A DNA stretch of 36,845 bases from Candidatus Aminicenantota bacterium. Its GTDB lineage: Bacteria > Acidobacteriota > Aminicenantia > UBA2199. Made by a program: the position numbers and the translations under genes. Below are positions 7,038-14,745 of this stretch, piece by piece. Under the pieces are notes generated by a model, which saw nothing but the letters and a program-made list of their open reading frames with translations, made no database searches and was not told the DNA's origin. The stretch lies in assembly GCA_023135565.1 (NCBI GenBank), contig JAGLSW010000254.1:1-36845 (forward strand). The letters are read 5' to 3'. Numbering within the stretch: position 1 is the stretch's first letter; the number at the start of each line of letters is the position of its first letter.

Positions 7038-8776
7038 TTGTTACCCTCCTTAGTTATTTTTTTAGAAAAATTTATATGTTTTCTTGTTTTTATCTCTACC
7101 GTTTCTATAATAGATTTATACCCCACTTTACTCAACTCCACGGTATGCGGCCCGGCGGCGATTTTCAAGGCGATCAGCGGAGTGCTACCGTAATCTTTGC
7201 CGTCGATTTTGACGTAGGCAAAGGGCATGCAGTTGATGGAAATGGTGCCGTAGGCGGGGAACTTCTGGTGCACTTTGTCGTTTTGGGCGTCGATGGAGAC
7301 CACTTTCTCGGCGCTGCGGTAACCTTCTATTTCAAATCTAAAAGTGTATTTGCCGGGGGGCAGGTGCTTGTAAAAAGCCTGGGCTGTATTGCCTAACTTC
7401 GTATCGAGCCAGTATACATCGGCGCCTAAAGGAAACGAGGTAAACCTGATTTTGATGGGGACTGCCTGTGGGGGCGTCTTTTCCGGTTTCTCCGTGGGTT
7501 TCGGTTTTTCGATTTTAGCCCGGTCTTTCTTCACAGCAGTTTTCTTTTTTTCAACCTTTTTCGGTTCTACTTTTACCGGCGGTTTTTTTGCGCTGCTTGC
7601 TTCTTTTTTCCCGGCGGCTTCTTTTTTATCTTTTTCCTTTTGTTTAACTATTTCATCTTGTTTATCTTTTTCGACTTGTTTCTCTTTCCCGGCGGCCTCT
7701 TCCCGGTCTATTTCTTCTTTTGCCGGGGGCGGGGTGGGCGTCTCCTCTTTTTTAACTGTGCCGGTCAAGCGGACCGCGGCCTTCTTTTCACCGGCGGCGG
7801 TTTCCCGGCCTTTCTTGAAAAACAGGTTGTTAACCAGGAAAAGAGAGACGCTGACCAACACCAAAAATAGGATGACGAATAAGAACACCTTTTTGCTTTT
7901 TCCCCTGCCGCTTTCTAAAGACCTGAGATACCGCGAAATTTTGGCTGTTTTCCTATTTTCTAAGATATCTAAAACTTCGGCGGCGTTTTGGAACCTGTTT
8001 TCCGGTTTTTTTTCGATGCATTTGGAGATGATATATTTTATCTCTTTGGGCAGGTGCGGGGCTTTTTCGGCGATGGGCTGCGGCGGTTCGTTGACATGTT
8101 GGTACAGCACCTCTATAGAAGAGTCGCCGGAAAATATCGGTTTGCCCGATGCCAGTTCGTAGAGCATGGCGCCGAAAGCGTATATATCGGCCCGGAGATC
8201 GACCTTTTTGCCCCTTATCTGTTCCGGGGAGATATAGGAAGGAGTGCCGATGATGAGGCCCGATTGGGTCAGGGTCTCGCCCTTATCGCTGCGGGCGATG
8301 CCGAAATCCGCCAGGTAGAGTTTTTTTGTTTTTTCTTCCACCAGGATGTTGGCCGGTTTAATATCGCGGTGGATAATCCCTTTAGAATGGATATATCCTA
8401 AAGCTCCGGCCATTTCGCCGATCACCGTGGCCATTAAGTCCGCCGGCAGTTTACCGTAGGAGGCGTGTAAATCTTTCAGGCTTTGCCCTTCGATATACTT
8501 CATGATTATATAGGCGTGATTTTCCATGATGCCGGTATCGTAAACCGGTATCAGGTGCGGATGTTCCAATTTGGCATACAGGCGGGCTTCTCTCAGGAAA
8601 CGTTCGTTAATCTCTTCGTCGCCGGCATACTGGCTTAATAATACTTTGATAGCCACATCCCGCTGCAGGCGTATATCCCTGGCCAGGTAGACTTCGGCGA
8701 AACCTCCTTTGCCAAGCAGTTTAATAATTTCGTACTTGTCGGAAAAATGCTCTTTTAGTTTATCTATAATGCTCAT
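7034..8776 (-). CDS. Transmembrane Ser/Thr protein kinase with two PEGA domains
   Basis: The 580-aa product carries a complete Hanks-type kinase domain: glycine loop LGKGGFAEVY (21-30), VAIK lysine (Lys44), HRDIKPANIL with catalytic Asp138, DFG at 157-159, and SPEQ at 183-186. A single membrane helix (about 297-317) follows, then a Lys/Glu/Ala-rich linker and two PEGA domains (about 445-510 and 512-572; FPLGADVYWLDTKLG and FAYVKIDGKDYGSTPL). The layout is that of PknB-type receptor kinases, with kinase inside and sensor outside. It is the first gene of an operon with the TPR-PEGA protein and the MscS channel. The -10 box TATAAT and a 17-base spacer lie upstream (8800-8828). The ribosome site (AAGAAG) is weak. 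No partner phosphatase gene is in the window. Confidence 0.93.
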   Translation of the reverse strand: MSIIDKLKEHFSDKYEIIKLLGKGGFAEVYLARDIRLQRDVAIKVLLSQYAGDEEINERFLREARLYAKLEHPHLIPVYDTGIMENHAYIIMKYIEGQSLKDLHASYGKLPADLMATVIGEMAGALGYIHSKGIIHRDIKPANILVEEKTKKLYLADFGIARSDKGETLTQSGLIIGTPSYISPEQIRGKKVDLRADIYAFGAMLYELASGKPIFSGDSSIEVLYQHVNEPPQPIAEKAPHLPKEIKYIISKCIEKKPENRFQNAAEVLDILENRKTAKISRYLRSLESGRGKSKKVFLFVILFLVLVSVSLFLVNNLFFKKGRETAAGEKKAAVRLTGTVKKEETPTPPPAKEEIDREEAAGKEKQVEKDKQDEIVKQKEKDKKEAAGKKEASSAKKPPVKVEPKKVEKKKTAVKKDRAKIEKPKPTEKPEKTPPQAVPIKIRFTSFPLGADVYWLDTKLGNTAQAFYKHLPPGKYTFRFEIEGYRSAEKVVSIDAQNDKVHQKFPAYGTISINCMPFAYVKIDGKDYGSTPLIALKIAAGPHTVELSKVGYKSIIETVEIKTRKHINFSKKITKEGNK

Positions 8777-8799
8777 TTTCTTCTTAGTCTGTCGTGGAA

Positions 8800-8828
8800 A
8801 TTATAAAACTAATTAGAAAAAAAAGCAA
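8800..8828 (-). promoter_or_regulatory. Predicted sigma70 promoter of the kinase-PEGA-MscS operon
   Basis: Read on the minus strand: TTGCTT (8828-8823), a 17-base spacer, then a perfect TATAAT (8805-8800). The start of transcription would fall near 8793, leaving a leader of about 17 bases before the kinase ATG at 8776. Confidence 0.55.
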
Positions 8829-8906
8829 CCCCTAACGCGCATTAAAACTGTACTTCGTGAATTTCCAAAAATTCCTGCTCACAAATCCCGGGTTACAAAA
8901 AAAAGG

Positions 8907-9113
8907 CTATACACTCGAATGCCTAATTTCTTGGCGAAGGGTATTTTTAAACCTGCACCGCTGCGCCCCGGCTTCCCGGATCAATTTCAGGCTGCGGGCT
9001 GCGTTTAATTCATTCTTAGTGTCCTGGGAATGTCGTACTTCCTCTTCAAAAATATCGTTCTTTTTGCCGGAAGTACCGGTTTTTTTCCCGAAAGGCATTA
9101 AAATGAAACAATA
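8907..9113 (-). pseudogene. Possible remnant of an MPFG-type TIR-like domain gene
   Basis: After an upstream stop codon, the frame reads SYCFILMPFGKKTGTSGKKN, then about 45 residues to a stop. The hydrophobic strand ending in MPFGKK, followed by a short Gly/Lys loop and an acidic helix start, matches the beginning of the TIR/deoxyribosyltransferase-like domain in the sensor at 14746-17211 (AFVIMPFGQKRGADGQLYDF). After about 25 residues the resemblance is lost, and the downstream parts (RADEE, YELG) are absent. No ribosome site precedes it. I read it as a decayed 5' fragment lying just behind the SLATT gene. A chance open frame is the alternative. Confidence 0.35.
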
Positions 9114-9132
9114 GGATTACTTTTTCCTATAT

Positions 9133-10137
9133 CTATGCTCCCGCGCTTTCCTCCGACGTCCGCTCGACACGCAGCTTCTCGAGGACGGCTTCCATGTTTC
9201 CAATCCAGCGGGACTGCTCACTGTGCAGGATTTTTTCCACGCCGTCCACCAGGGTGCGAACTTGCTCTTCTTTTTTCTTTTCTTCGGGTAAAGCCAGCCA
9301 CCAGGTTTTAAGATTGGATAGGGAACTTGCCGCCTGGTTATAGATCATCAGGTTGTTCTCTATCTGCTTATACTCCAGGAGCGTGGTGTATATACCGGCG
9401 AAAGACGTAGTCACGGCAACCCATATTTCCAACCCCACGGCTGCCAGGAATGTGCCTAAACCACCGAAGATATAAATCAATGCATGGAAAAATTTCAACT
9501 TTTTCTCCAGTGATTCGGTTTTCTTCTTGTAAAAAGTTAACTGGTCGTCGAGGCGGACTGTAAGATATTGAGCGGGCGTCAATTGACTGAATACGTCGCT
9601 GTCTTCCGCAACGCCGTAGGTAGATGGCGGGATTTCACCTTTATATGGCCGCAGCGCCGTCTGGTTTACATCTGTTTTCATCAAACGGTCGTTTATATCG
9701 ATTATTGCCCCCTCCAGGTTTTTATCGGACCCGGGTTGTTCATCGCCTGTTTTGGCATCATAGGAACGGAGAGTACGATAACGAAATATTTCGCTCTTTA
9801 TTCTTTCGGCCGCATTTCGCAGGGGCGTCCATTTGCTGCCCGGTTTAAAACGGTTGAATATCGCCGCCAGGACCGTGGTTGCGATAGGAAAAATGATAAT
9901 CGCATAATGAAGCAGCCGGTCCGGGATACCGTCCGCCACAAGCACCGGGTTAGCTCCCGATAACAATTGCGAGCGCAGCACTGCCAGGAAAGCGGCAAGA
10001 CCACCCAACATTAACACCCACACTTGCATCCTGTTGGCGCTGCTCTTCTGCAGGGAAGCGTTTTTTTCATAAAGGGCAAAATGCTGCCAGGCATGTTCTA
10101 ATATGAAGCTTTTTTCTTTTTTTTGTGTTTGATTCAT
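9133..10137 (-). CDS. SLATT-domain membrane protein with two 2-TM modules
   Basis: The 334-aa product has four hydrophobic helices in two pairs (about 39-57 and 75-93; 217-236 and 237-254). Each pair is followed by an amphipathic helix of SLATT/DUF4231 type: WTPLRNAAERIKSEIFRYRT after the first and YNQAASSLSNLKTWWLALPEE after the second. SLATT (SMODS and SLOG-associated 2TM effector) proteins are predicted pore-forming effectors gated by nucleotide-based sensors (Burroughs and colleagues). A SLOG-containing sensor lies on the same strand about 4.6 kb upstream, which fits that pairing. AAGGAGG stands six bases before the ATG. It is separated from the 964-aa gene by 254 bases, so it may be co-transcribed or have its own promoter. 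Catalytic residues are not expected. Confidence 0.75.
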   Translation of the reverse strand: MNQTQKKEKSFILEHAWQHFALYEKNASLQKSSANRMQVWVLMLGGLAAFLAVLRSQLLSGANPVLVADGIPDRLLHYAIIIFPIATTVLAAIFNRFKPGSKWTPLRNAAERIKSEIFRYRTLRSYDAKTGDEQPGSDKNLEGAIIDINDRLMKTDVNQTALRPYKGEIPPSTYGVAEDSDVFSQLTPAQYLTVRLDDQLTFYKKKTESLEKKLKFFHALIYIFGGLGTFLAAVGLEIWVAVTTSFAGIYTTLLEYKQIENNLMIYNQAASSLSNLKTWWLALPEEKKKEEQVRTLVDGVEKILHSEQSRWIGNMEAVLEKLRVERTSEESAGA

Positions 10138-10391
10138 TTTTTACCTCCTTTTCGGTTCTGTTTTTCCCTGCCGGTTTTGCCGCGGCTCAACAGCCTGCCG
10201 CGGCTTTTTTCAACAGGGATCTGAATGGCTCCCCGCTCCGCGGGGGCGGCACTCCGTTTTTTTTGTGCGCTGAATAACTTCTAACTGCCGGTGGACCGGA
10301 AGCGCATTACTTAACAATAGACGCGGCAGTAGTATATCATAATCGAACTGCCGGTGTCCAACATCAACCCGGGTAAAATCAACCCCGGGGG
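10138..10391. other. Spacer with two GC-rich hairpins followed by T-runs on the plus strand
   Basis: GCCGCGGC occurs twice about ten bases apart near 10179-10204 and is followed by TTTTTT. CCCCGC-TCC-GCGGGG near 10231-10245 is followed by TTTTTTTT about a dozen bases later. Both have the form of rho-independent terminators for plus-strand transcription, although the genes on either side run on the minus strand. They may be dispersed repeats, or may block antisense transcription. The ribosome site of the SLATT gene is at the left end. Confidence 0.4.
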
Positions 10392-13286
10392 CTATGCCAT
10401 AAGCATTTTAGTTCTTTCCGGTTGGCCGGGGAGCTGCGATTTCAAAGTGAGGCTGGATTTGCGTACCGGGGTCCGGCCTGAAGCCTCGATAACGGCATTG
10501 AAAATGGCCAAAAAGGTATTCTCGCTTTCATCTATACTGTCGTAGGCGTTAAATGCCTTAGCTAACTTGCCCAGTCCTTTCTCGTATTCTAAAGGTGAAA
10601 GACCCTTTTTGGTCTTGATGATTTCCAGCAAATCGGTAACACCTTCAATTATGTCGTCTTCGATGGCATACAGCTTACCGAGAATCGTCAGCAGCCCCCT
10701 GTCTAAGGTAACACTCCCGGGCGCCGTTAGGCTCTTTACCGGCGAAGCGGCGATGGGTTTAAAGGCTTTCGGCCCGGTGGTAAAACCCACCGGGTTTTCC
10801 CGCCACATATTATATATGCCGCCTGTCCAGTAACACCAGCCTAATTTTTGCAGGTGCTGCTCACCGGAACTTAAATAGTTGGTCAGGGTCAATTGCCTGA
10901 TGATACGGCGCAGGGGAGCCACCACATTGATATCCACGTTAAAAAGATCCTTAAAATCCTTCGGGGTAAAACGAACGTCATAACTGAGGGAGGTGGAGCC
11001 GTAATTTCCTTTTTCATCCCTGGACATCAGCGGTGCAATGGCCCGGACGGCCTCATCTTTGGTAGGCATTATGCCGAAATCGACGGCATATTGGAGATAT
11101 TCTTGCAGCTCTACAGGGGTAGTGTCGCCGTCCTTGAGCATCAATTTATAATTCCTGGATACGTTGGTAATCGCATCGACTAAATAGCGCTGGGTCTCCT
11201 TGTCATAAACAGCGGCTCCATTGGAAGCCCCGGCAAGAGCTAAAACCATATTGGTATAGATGCTCTCGCCGTTTTTACACGTTTCACGAGCGGTATCCAG
11301 CTTGATATCGGTGGTGACGGTAAGCATACCGTTCGCCTCGCTCTTGACATGCTGCTCCGAATTGGTAATCAATTCGGTCATCTTCCGGTATTTAAAATCT
11401 TTGTGCCAGCCGGACATATTAACGCTGACGGTGCATTTCCTGGTGACCTGGTGGGTAAAAACACCCGAGTTTAGCCTTACAAATTTGGGATCGTAGTCTT
11501 CAAGCACCTTAGAAAAATCACCGCGGCCCGCCGCCTTCATTAACTTTTTCCCTTCTTCCTGCTGTAAGTTGATTTCCACATCGATCAGGGCGTCGTTCTC
11601 TTTGGCGCGGTTATAGCCCAATTGCATGTTAACCTGCAAGGATTGGTTCATGGACTTTTTAACCTTTTCATAAAGATTGTTTTTAAAATCATCAACAGCG
11701 TTCATTGCTTTATTTACTTCCCGGACTGCTTTACCTAACTCACTTTCCGAAAGGGTTTTAAAAGATTTACCGATGATACGTTCCGCGAAACCGATGAGTT
11801 TTTCATCGGCGTCGGCCTGCAATTGTTCCAGGTCGATGGTCTTCAAATTGGTGATGAAATGGTCTAAGGGAAATTTGGATTTGGCCGTGGTAATGACATC
11901 GCGGATCTCCTGGTGGGCTTTATCCTTGATCAGGGAAGTGACGTTCCCGGCTCGTTCCTTGAGGGCCAGCAGGCTGTCTACGGTCTTGTTGTTGATCTTA
12001 ATTTTACCTAACAGCCAGTCGAGAGGTTTACCGTCGGTCAATGAAAACAGCACTTCGGTCAGTTCCTCTCCCAATACCTTGCTTCTCAATTGATCGAGGG
12101 AATTTAAAGAGTCGATTTTATCCAGGATATTGACTAATTTGTCGTCTACTTTTTGTGCTATTGGATCATAAAAACGGTCGAACAGGGAGACTGCGTAATC
12201 GCCTAAGTTTTGGTAGGAGGTTATCGCTTTATTAACACTGTCGATCACTTTGTTCAAGGTCTCGATACTGCCGAGCTTTTCAAAGGCTTCCCCGGTAAAT
12301 TCCTGGATGTAATTCTTTGCCAAGCCGTCTAATTTTGCTTCAAGCTGCTCGAAATCGGTGTAGTCTTTGATGGTATCGAAAAGATTCAACCAGTTTTTCG
12401 CTTTAAGGCCTAAAAGGGATTCCAGGAACTCGTTAGGGGAGTCGGGCAATCCCTGCACATCCAGGGTGCCTCCCATAGAGACGTCGGCTGCCAGGGAAAA
12501 ACTTTTGTTTTTGCTTTTCTGGACCTTCACGCGGGCCCAGCCGGGTTTGGAACCCTGCCGTACCAGGACAACGAAACGCCCCGCTACTTGCGATTGAAAG
12601 CCTAAACTGCCCATCAAACTTAACCGGTAATTTTCAGAAAGGGTAAGATCTTTAATTTTTACCGATGGCGACCCGGACATCTCATACCCCAAACCGAGAT
12701 TGGCGCCGAAAGCGAGGCTGCCGCCGAATTCGAAGCTGATCGCTTCTCCCGGAGCCGGAGGCTCGGATATAGCGGCGGGCAAACGAACTTCCTTGAAAAA
12801 AGCTTTCAGCACATCTCTTGCCGGGGTATTTTTAGGAAAGGGGCTTGCCATGCCATAACTTGCATTTACTCCCGCCTTAAGCGAAGCGTCTCGTTTGAGT
12901 ATACCGTACTCGGTTTTCGCATCCCCCCCTGCTTCCACCGCCGGCGCGATTTGTAAGAAAACGAGCAGTTGGTCGGCATGAGCGCCGCCGGAAAAATACT
13001 CCGTCATATCGAAATCTTCCAGGTTTTTCAACTGTTCCTGTTTACTGGACGGCCACAGCAGCAGTACTTTAGCTTTAGTATCGGCGTTGATTCCCAATGT
13101 AACGCTGCCGCTGCCGCCGAGCTGCATTTCTTTGTCCGTGCCGGTATCGAAGGACAGCGACACCAACTCCCCGTCCGTTGGAGTAAAGGGATTTCCCAGG
13201 TCTTTCACCTCGGTTAATATGTGAAATATCCCCTGGGGATTTAGCAGTCCTTTAATGTCTTTTTCGCCTAATTTTAAATCGGTCAT
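10392..13286 (-). CDS. Large protein of unrecognised family (964 aa), beta-rich flanks around a helical core
   Basis: I do not recognise this family. The start chosen gives MTDLKLGEKDIKG..., because AAGGAG stands six bases before that ATG; the frame is open 30 codons further upstream without a site. There is no signal peptide and no strong membrane helix. Residues about 1-290 are rich in alternating hydrophobic/glycine strands (SFEFGGSLAFGANLGLGY, SLMGSLGFQSQVAGRFVVLV), reminiscent of barrel or pore-type strands. Residues about 300-590 are helical with heptad character (KVIDSVNKAITSYQNLGDYA). The C-terminal part is mixed and has three Trp-containing segments (GWHKDFKYRK, WCYWTGGIYNMW). It lies between the Gly-rich 132-aa gene and the SLATT gene on one strand, so it probably belongs to the SLOG/SLATT cluster, perhaps as an effector or structural component. 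That role is inference. Confidence 0.8.
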   Translation of the reverse strand: MTDLKLGEKDIKGLLNPQGIFHILTEVKDLGNPFTPTDGELVSLSFDTGTDKEMQLGGSGSVTLGINADTKAKVLLLWPSSKQEQLKNLEDFDMTEYFSGGAHADQLLVFLQIAPAVEAGGDAKTEYGILKRDASLKAGVNASYGMASPFPKNTPARDVLKAFFKEVRLPAAISEPPAPGEAISFEFGGSLAFGANLGLGYEMSGSPSVKIKDLTLSENYRLSLMGSLGFQSQVAGRFVVLVRQGSKPGWARVKVQKSKNKSFSLAADVSMGGTLDVQGLPDSPNEFLESLLGLKAKNWLNLFDTIKDYTDFEQLEAKLDGLAKNYIQEFTGEAFEKLGSIETLNKVIDSVNKAITSYQNLGDYAVSLFDRFYDPIAQKVDDKLVNILDKIDSLNSLDQLRSKVLGEELTEVLFSLTDGKPLDWLLGKIKINNKTVDSLLALKERAGNVTSLIKDKAHQEIRDVITTAKSKFPLDHFITNLKTIDLEQLQADADEKLIGFAERIIGKSFKTLSESELGKAVREVNKAMNAVDDFKNNLYEKVKKSMNQSLQVNMQLGYNRAKENDALIDVEINLQQEEGKKLMKAAGRGDFSKVLEDYDPKFVRLNSGVFTHQVTRKCTVSVNMSGWHKDFKYRKMTELITNSEQHVKSEANGMLTVTTDIKLDTARETCKNGESIYTNMVLALAGASNGAAVYDKETQRYLVDAITNVSRNYKLMLKDGDTTPVELQEYLQYAVDFGIMPTKDEAVRAIAPLMSRDEKGNYGSTSLSYDVRFTPKDFKDLFNVDINVVAPLRRIIRQLTLTNYLSSGEQHLQKLGWCYWTGGIYNMWRENPVGFTTGPKAFKPIAASPVKSLTAPGSVTLDRGLLTILGKLYAIEDDIIEGVTDLLEIIKTKKGLSPLEYEKGLGKLAKAFNAYDSIDESENTFLAIFNAVIEASGRTPVRKSSLTLKSQLPGQPERTKMLMA

Positions 13287-13342
13287 GTTACGCTCCTTAC
13301 TAACATTTTTTCTATTTTTTTTGCATATTTTACACCACAAGA

Positions 13343-13393
13343 AAGCCGAATAATTAGACGGCAGTAAATGAATCAAAAAAAGTCATAAGACAA
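13343..13393. repeat. 51-bp direct repeat, copy 1
   Basis: It begins AAGCCGAATAATTAGACGGC and ends AGTCATAAGACAA. Copy 2 at 13542-13592 has only three substitutions by eye (AGACGGCAG versus AAACGGCAA, AAGACAA versus AAAACAA). Confidence 0.85.
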
Positions 13394-13398
13394 CAGGT

Positions 13399-13474
13399 TG
13401 TCCGAGAACTATTTCCAGATTTGCGAAATGGGAAATTTTCGACACTTTTCCCGGTGGGTTTGAATTCTCGGACA
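13399..13474. repeat. Stem-loop with a 10-bp perfect terminal inverted repeat
   Basis: TGTCCGAGAA at 13399-13408 pairs exactly with TTCTCGGACA at 13465-13474. The 56-base interior contains short complementary blocks (GGGAAA and TTTTCCC). Its form suggests a dispersed REP-like element or a miniature non-autonomous element; it is not a terminator, as it has no T-run. Confidence 0.6.
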
Positions 13475-13541
13475 GCCTGGCAAGACCTGACCCCCGGGGT
13501 TCCGGTAGGAAAAAAGGGGACAGCCCGTCAAAATCGACTAT

Positions 13542-13592
13542 AAGCCGAATAATTAAACGGCAATAAATGAATCAAAAAAAGTCATAAAACAA
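13542..13592. repeat. 51-bp direct repeat, copy 2
   Basis: This is the second copy of the segment at 13343-13393, in the same orientation and 199 bases away. The pair brackets the 76-bp stem-loop. Confidence 0.85.
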
Positions 13593-13728
13593 GACTTGAC
13601 CCCGGTAATTTTTTCTAATCCCGCGGCGCAGGGCGCCGGTAAGGACAAAAAAGTAAACGGCTGCTTTTCTTTCCGCTTAGCTAATGTCGATACGCGGCTT
13701 GTTTGTTGTCGAGACTTTTCACTGCCGG

Positions 13729-14127
13729 TTAAAAGATTCCCGTTTTACTCTTGCCATAACTAAAGACTTCTATGCTGTACCCTGCGATGGGTACCGATAG
13801 CTGGATACCGAGAAACTTCCAACCGGGACTACTGAAGATAAGCTGTATCCCCCCTCCAACTTTCTCCGCACCCGATACACCAAACACATTCGCTTTTCCC
13901 CCTAAGTTTTTGGGTTTGTGAGTCACCCAAATCCCGACCTCAAGCGCTACTCCGCCGCCGGAATGCATGCCCCACGCTGCACTGCAACTGCTTGTATATC
14001 CCACTGCAGAGCCATAAGTGTCCATAGCTATTCCTATCGAGCCGGAGCCACCGACGAATAATCCGGCCGCGTCCGCCTCTATTCCGACGGAAAAACAATG
14101 AAATAAGTCAAGAAATTCACCACTCAT
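13729..14127 (-). CDS. Small Gly-rich beta protein of unknown function
   Basis: The 132-aa product belongs to no family I recognise. It is made of short glycine-separated hydrophobic strands (GLFVGGSGSIGIAMDTYGSA, GGGVALEVGIWV, GGGIQLIFSSPGWKFLGIQL), which suggests a small beta barrel, a lipid-binding sheet or a pore-type fold. It has no signal peptide. AGGAGG stands five bases before the ATG, and the gene lies 30 bases downstream of the Lys-rich 144-aa gene, so the two are surely co-transcribed. The same Gly/strand style appears in the N-terminal part of the 964-aa neighbour. Confidence 0.75.
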   Translation of the reverse strand: MSGEFLDLFHCFSVGIEADAAGLFVGGSGSIGIAMDTYGSAVGYTSSCSAAWGMHSGGGVALEVGIWVTHKPKNLGGKANVFGVSGAEKVGGGIQLIFSSPGWKFLGIQLSVPIAGYSIEVFSYGKSKTGIF

Positions 14128-14157
14128 AATATCCTCCTGATTTTTTTAAAATAAACT

Positions 14158-14592
14158 CTAAATATCGAATATCTGCTTGAGATTTTCGACCTTCTTGGAA
14201 TCCAAACGCCCATTTTTTTGTTCAGCGACCATAACCTCGATATCTTTTTTCAGGTTCGGGAGCTTTTCCATTTTTTTTGCAACTTTCACCAATTTTTCGA
14301 TAGCCTCTTTTTTATCCTTCATCACTTCATTCGCCAACTCTTGAAGCATTTTTTTCATGACGACATCTTGCATCGCTTTCTTGACGTCATCACCGAAGTC
14401 TTCCATCTTGTCTTTTACCTTACTGGCCATCTCATTCACTTTTTTACTCACATTGACATCATCAAGTTTGTCGATGGTTTTCGCAACGACTTTTTGTGTT
14501 TCTTTGACGGCCGTCTGCGTGGCTTTTTGTGTTGATTTTTTGGCTTTTTTGGCGCTTTTTTTAGCTTTTTTCTTTGCTTTTTTAAAACCCAT
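14158..14592 (-). CDS. Small Lys-rich helical protein of unknown function
   Basis: The 144-aa product starts with a repetitive basic tail (KKAKKKAKKSAKKAKK, histone-H1-like), followed by amphipathic helices rich in Lys, Glu, Val and Met (VNEMASKVKDKMEDFGDDVK, IEKLVKVAKKMEKLPNLKKD). The tail could bind nucleic acid or acidic membranes, and the helical part could be a coiled coil. Neither can be settled from sequence. AAGGAGG stands five bases before the ATG. It is the first gene after a strong predicted promoter at 14699-14727 and lies 30 bases before the Gly-rich gene. Confidence 0.75.
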   Translation of the reverse strand: MGFKKAKKKAKKSAKKAKKSTQKATQTAVKETQKVVAKTIDKLDDVNVSKKVNEMASKVKDKMEDFGDDVKKAMQDVVMKKMLQELANEVMKDKKEAIEKLVKVAKKMEKLPNLKKDIEVMVAEQKNGRLDSKKVENLKQIFDI

Positions 14593-14626
14593 GTGTACCT
14601 CCTTGTTTTAGATTTAGATTATTCTT

Positions 14627-14663
14627 AAAGGCTCTCGATGCGGAAAGACATCGCCTTTAGAGC
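14627..14663 (-). promoter_or_regulatory. Hairpin in the 5' leader of the 144-aa gene
   Basis: AAAGGC and GATG on one side pair with CATC and GCCTTT on the other, with four unpaired bases (TCTC) on one arm. It would lie in the leader of a transcript from the promoter at 14699-14727, well ahead of the ribosome site. Confidence 0.45.
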
Positions 14664-14698
14664 TGTTATTGTTATATAACCGACCCGGTTAAGCCTTA

Positions 14699-14727
14699 AC
14701 TATAAAGAAGCAATTTTAAAAAGTCAA
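14699..14727 (-). promoter_or_regulatory. Predicted sigma70 promoter for the downstream cluster (144-aa gene onward)
   Basis: On the minus strand TTGACT (14727-14722) is followed by exactly 17 bases and TATAGT (14704-14699). It lies in the gap just after the stop codon of the SLOG sensor gene, so the helper and effector genes could be transcribed separately from the sensor. Confidence 0.65.
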
Positions 14728-14745
14728 TGGCTTTTCCGAAAAAAA

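Larger units (their letters stand above)
8777..9132. other. Spacer between the kinase operon and the SLATT gene
   Basis: These 356 bases contain the kinase promoter at one end and, at 8907-9113, a minus-strand frame that looks like a remnant of a TIR-like gene (listed separately). I see no other gene and no clear terminator. Confidence 0.5.
13287..13728. other. Spacer with a 51-bp direct repeat and a 76-bp stem-loop
   Basis: The 442-base gap holds two near-identical 51-base segments (13343-13393 and 13542-13592) and, between them, a 10-base perfect inverted repeat TGTCCGAGAA / TTCTCGGACA spanning 13399-13474. AAAAAAGGGGACAG at 13510-13523 is a short motif also seen in other gaps. A -10-like TAAAAT lies at 13332-13327 on the minus strand but has no good -35. 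No gene is apparent. Confidence 0.6.

Noticed and set aside
7389-8162. A 257-aa plus-strand open frame opposite the kinase linker
   Set aside because: It is antisense to the Lys/Glu-rich linker, whose codons give a Phe/Ser-rich stop-free complement. It has no ribosome site, and the minus-strand kinase is unmistakable.
10179-10260. Terminator of the 964-aa gene
   Set aside because: The hairpins with T-runs are oriented for plus-strand transcription, while the gene runs on the minus strand.
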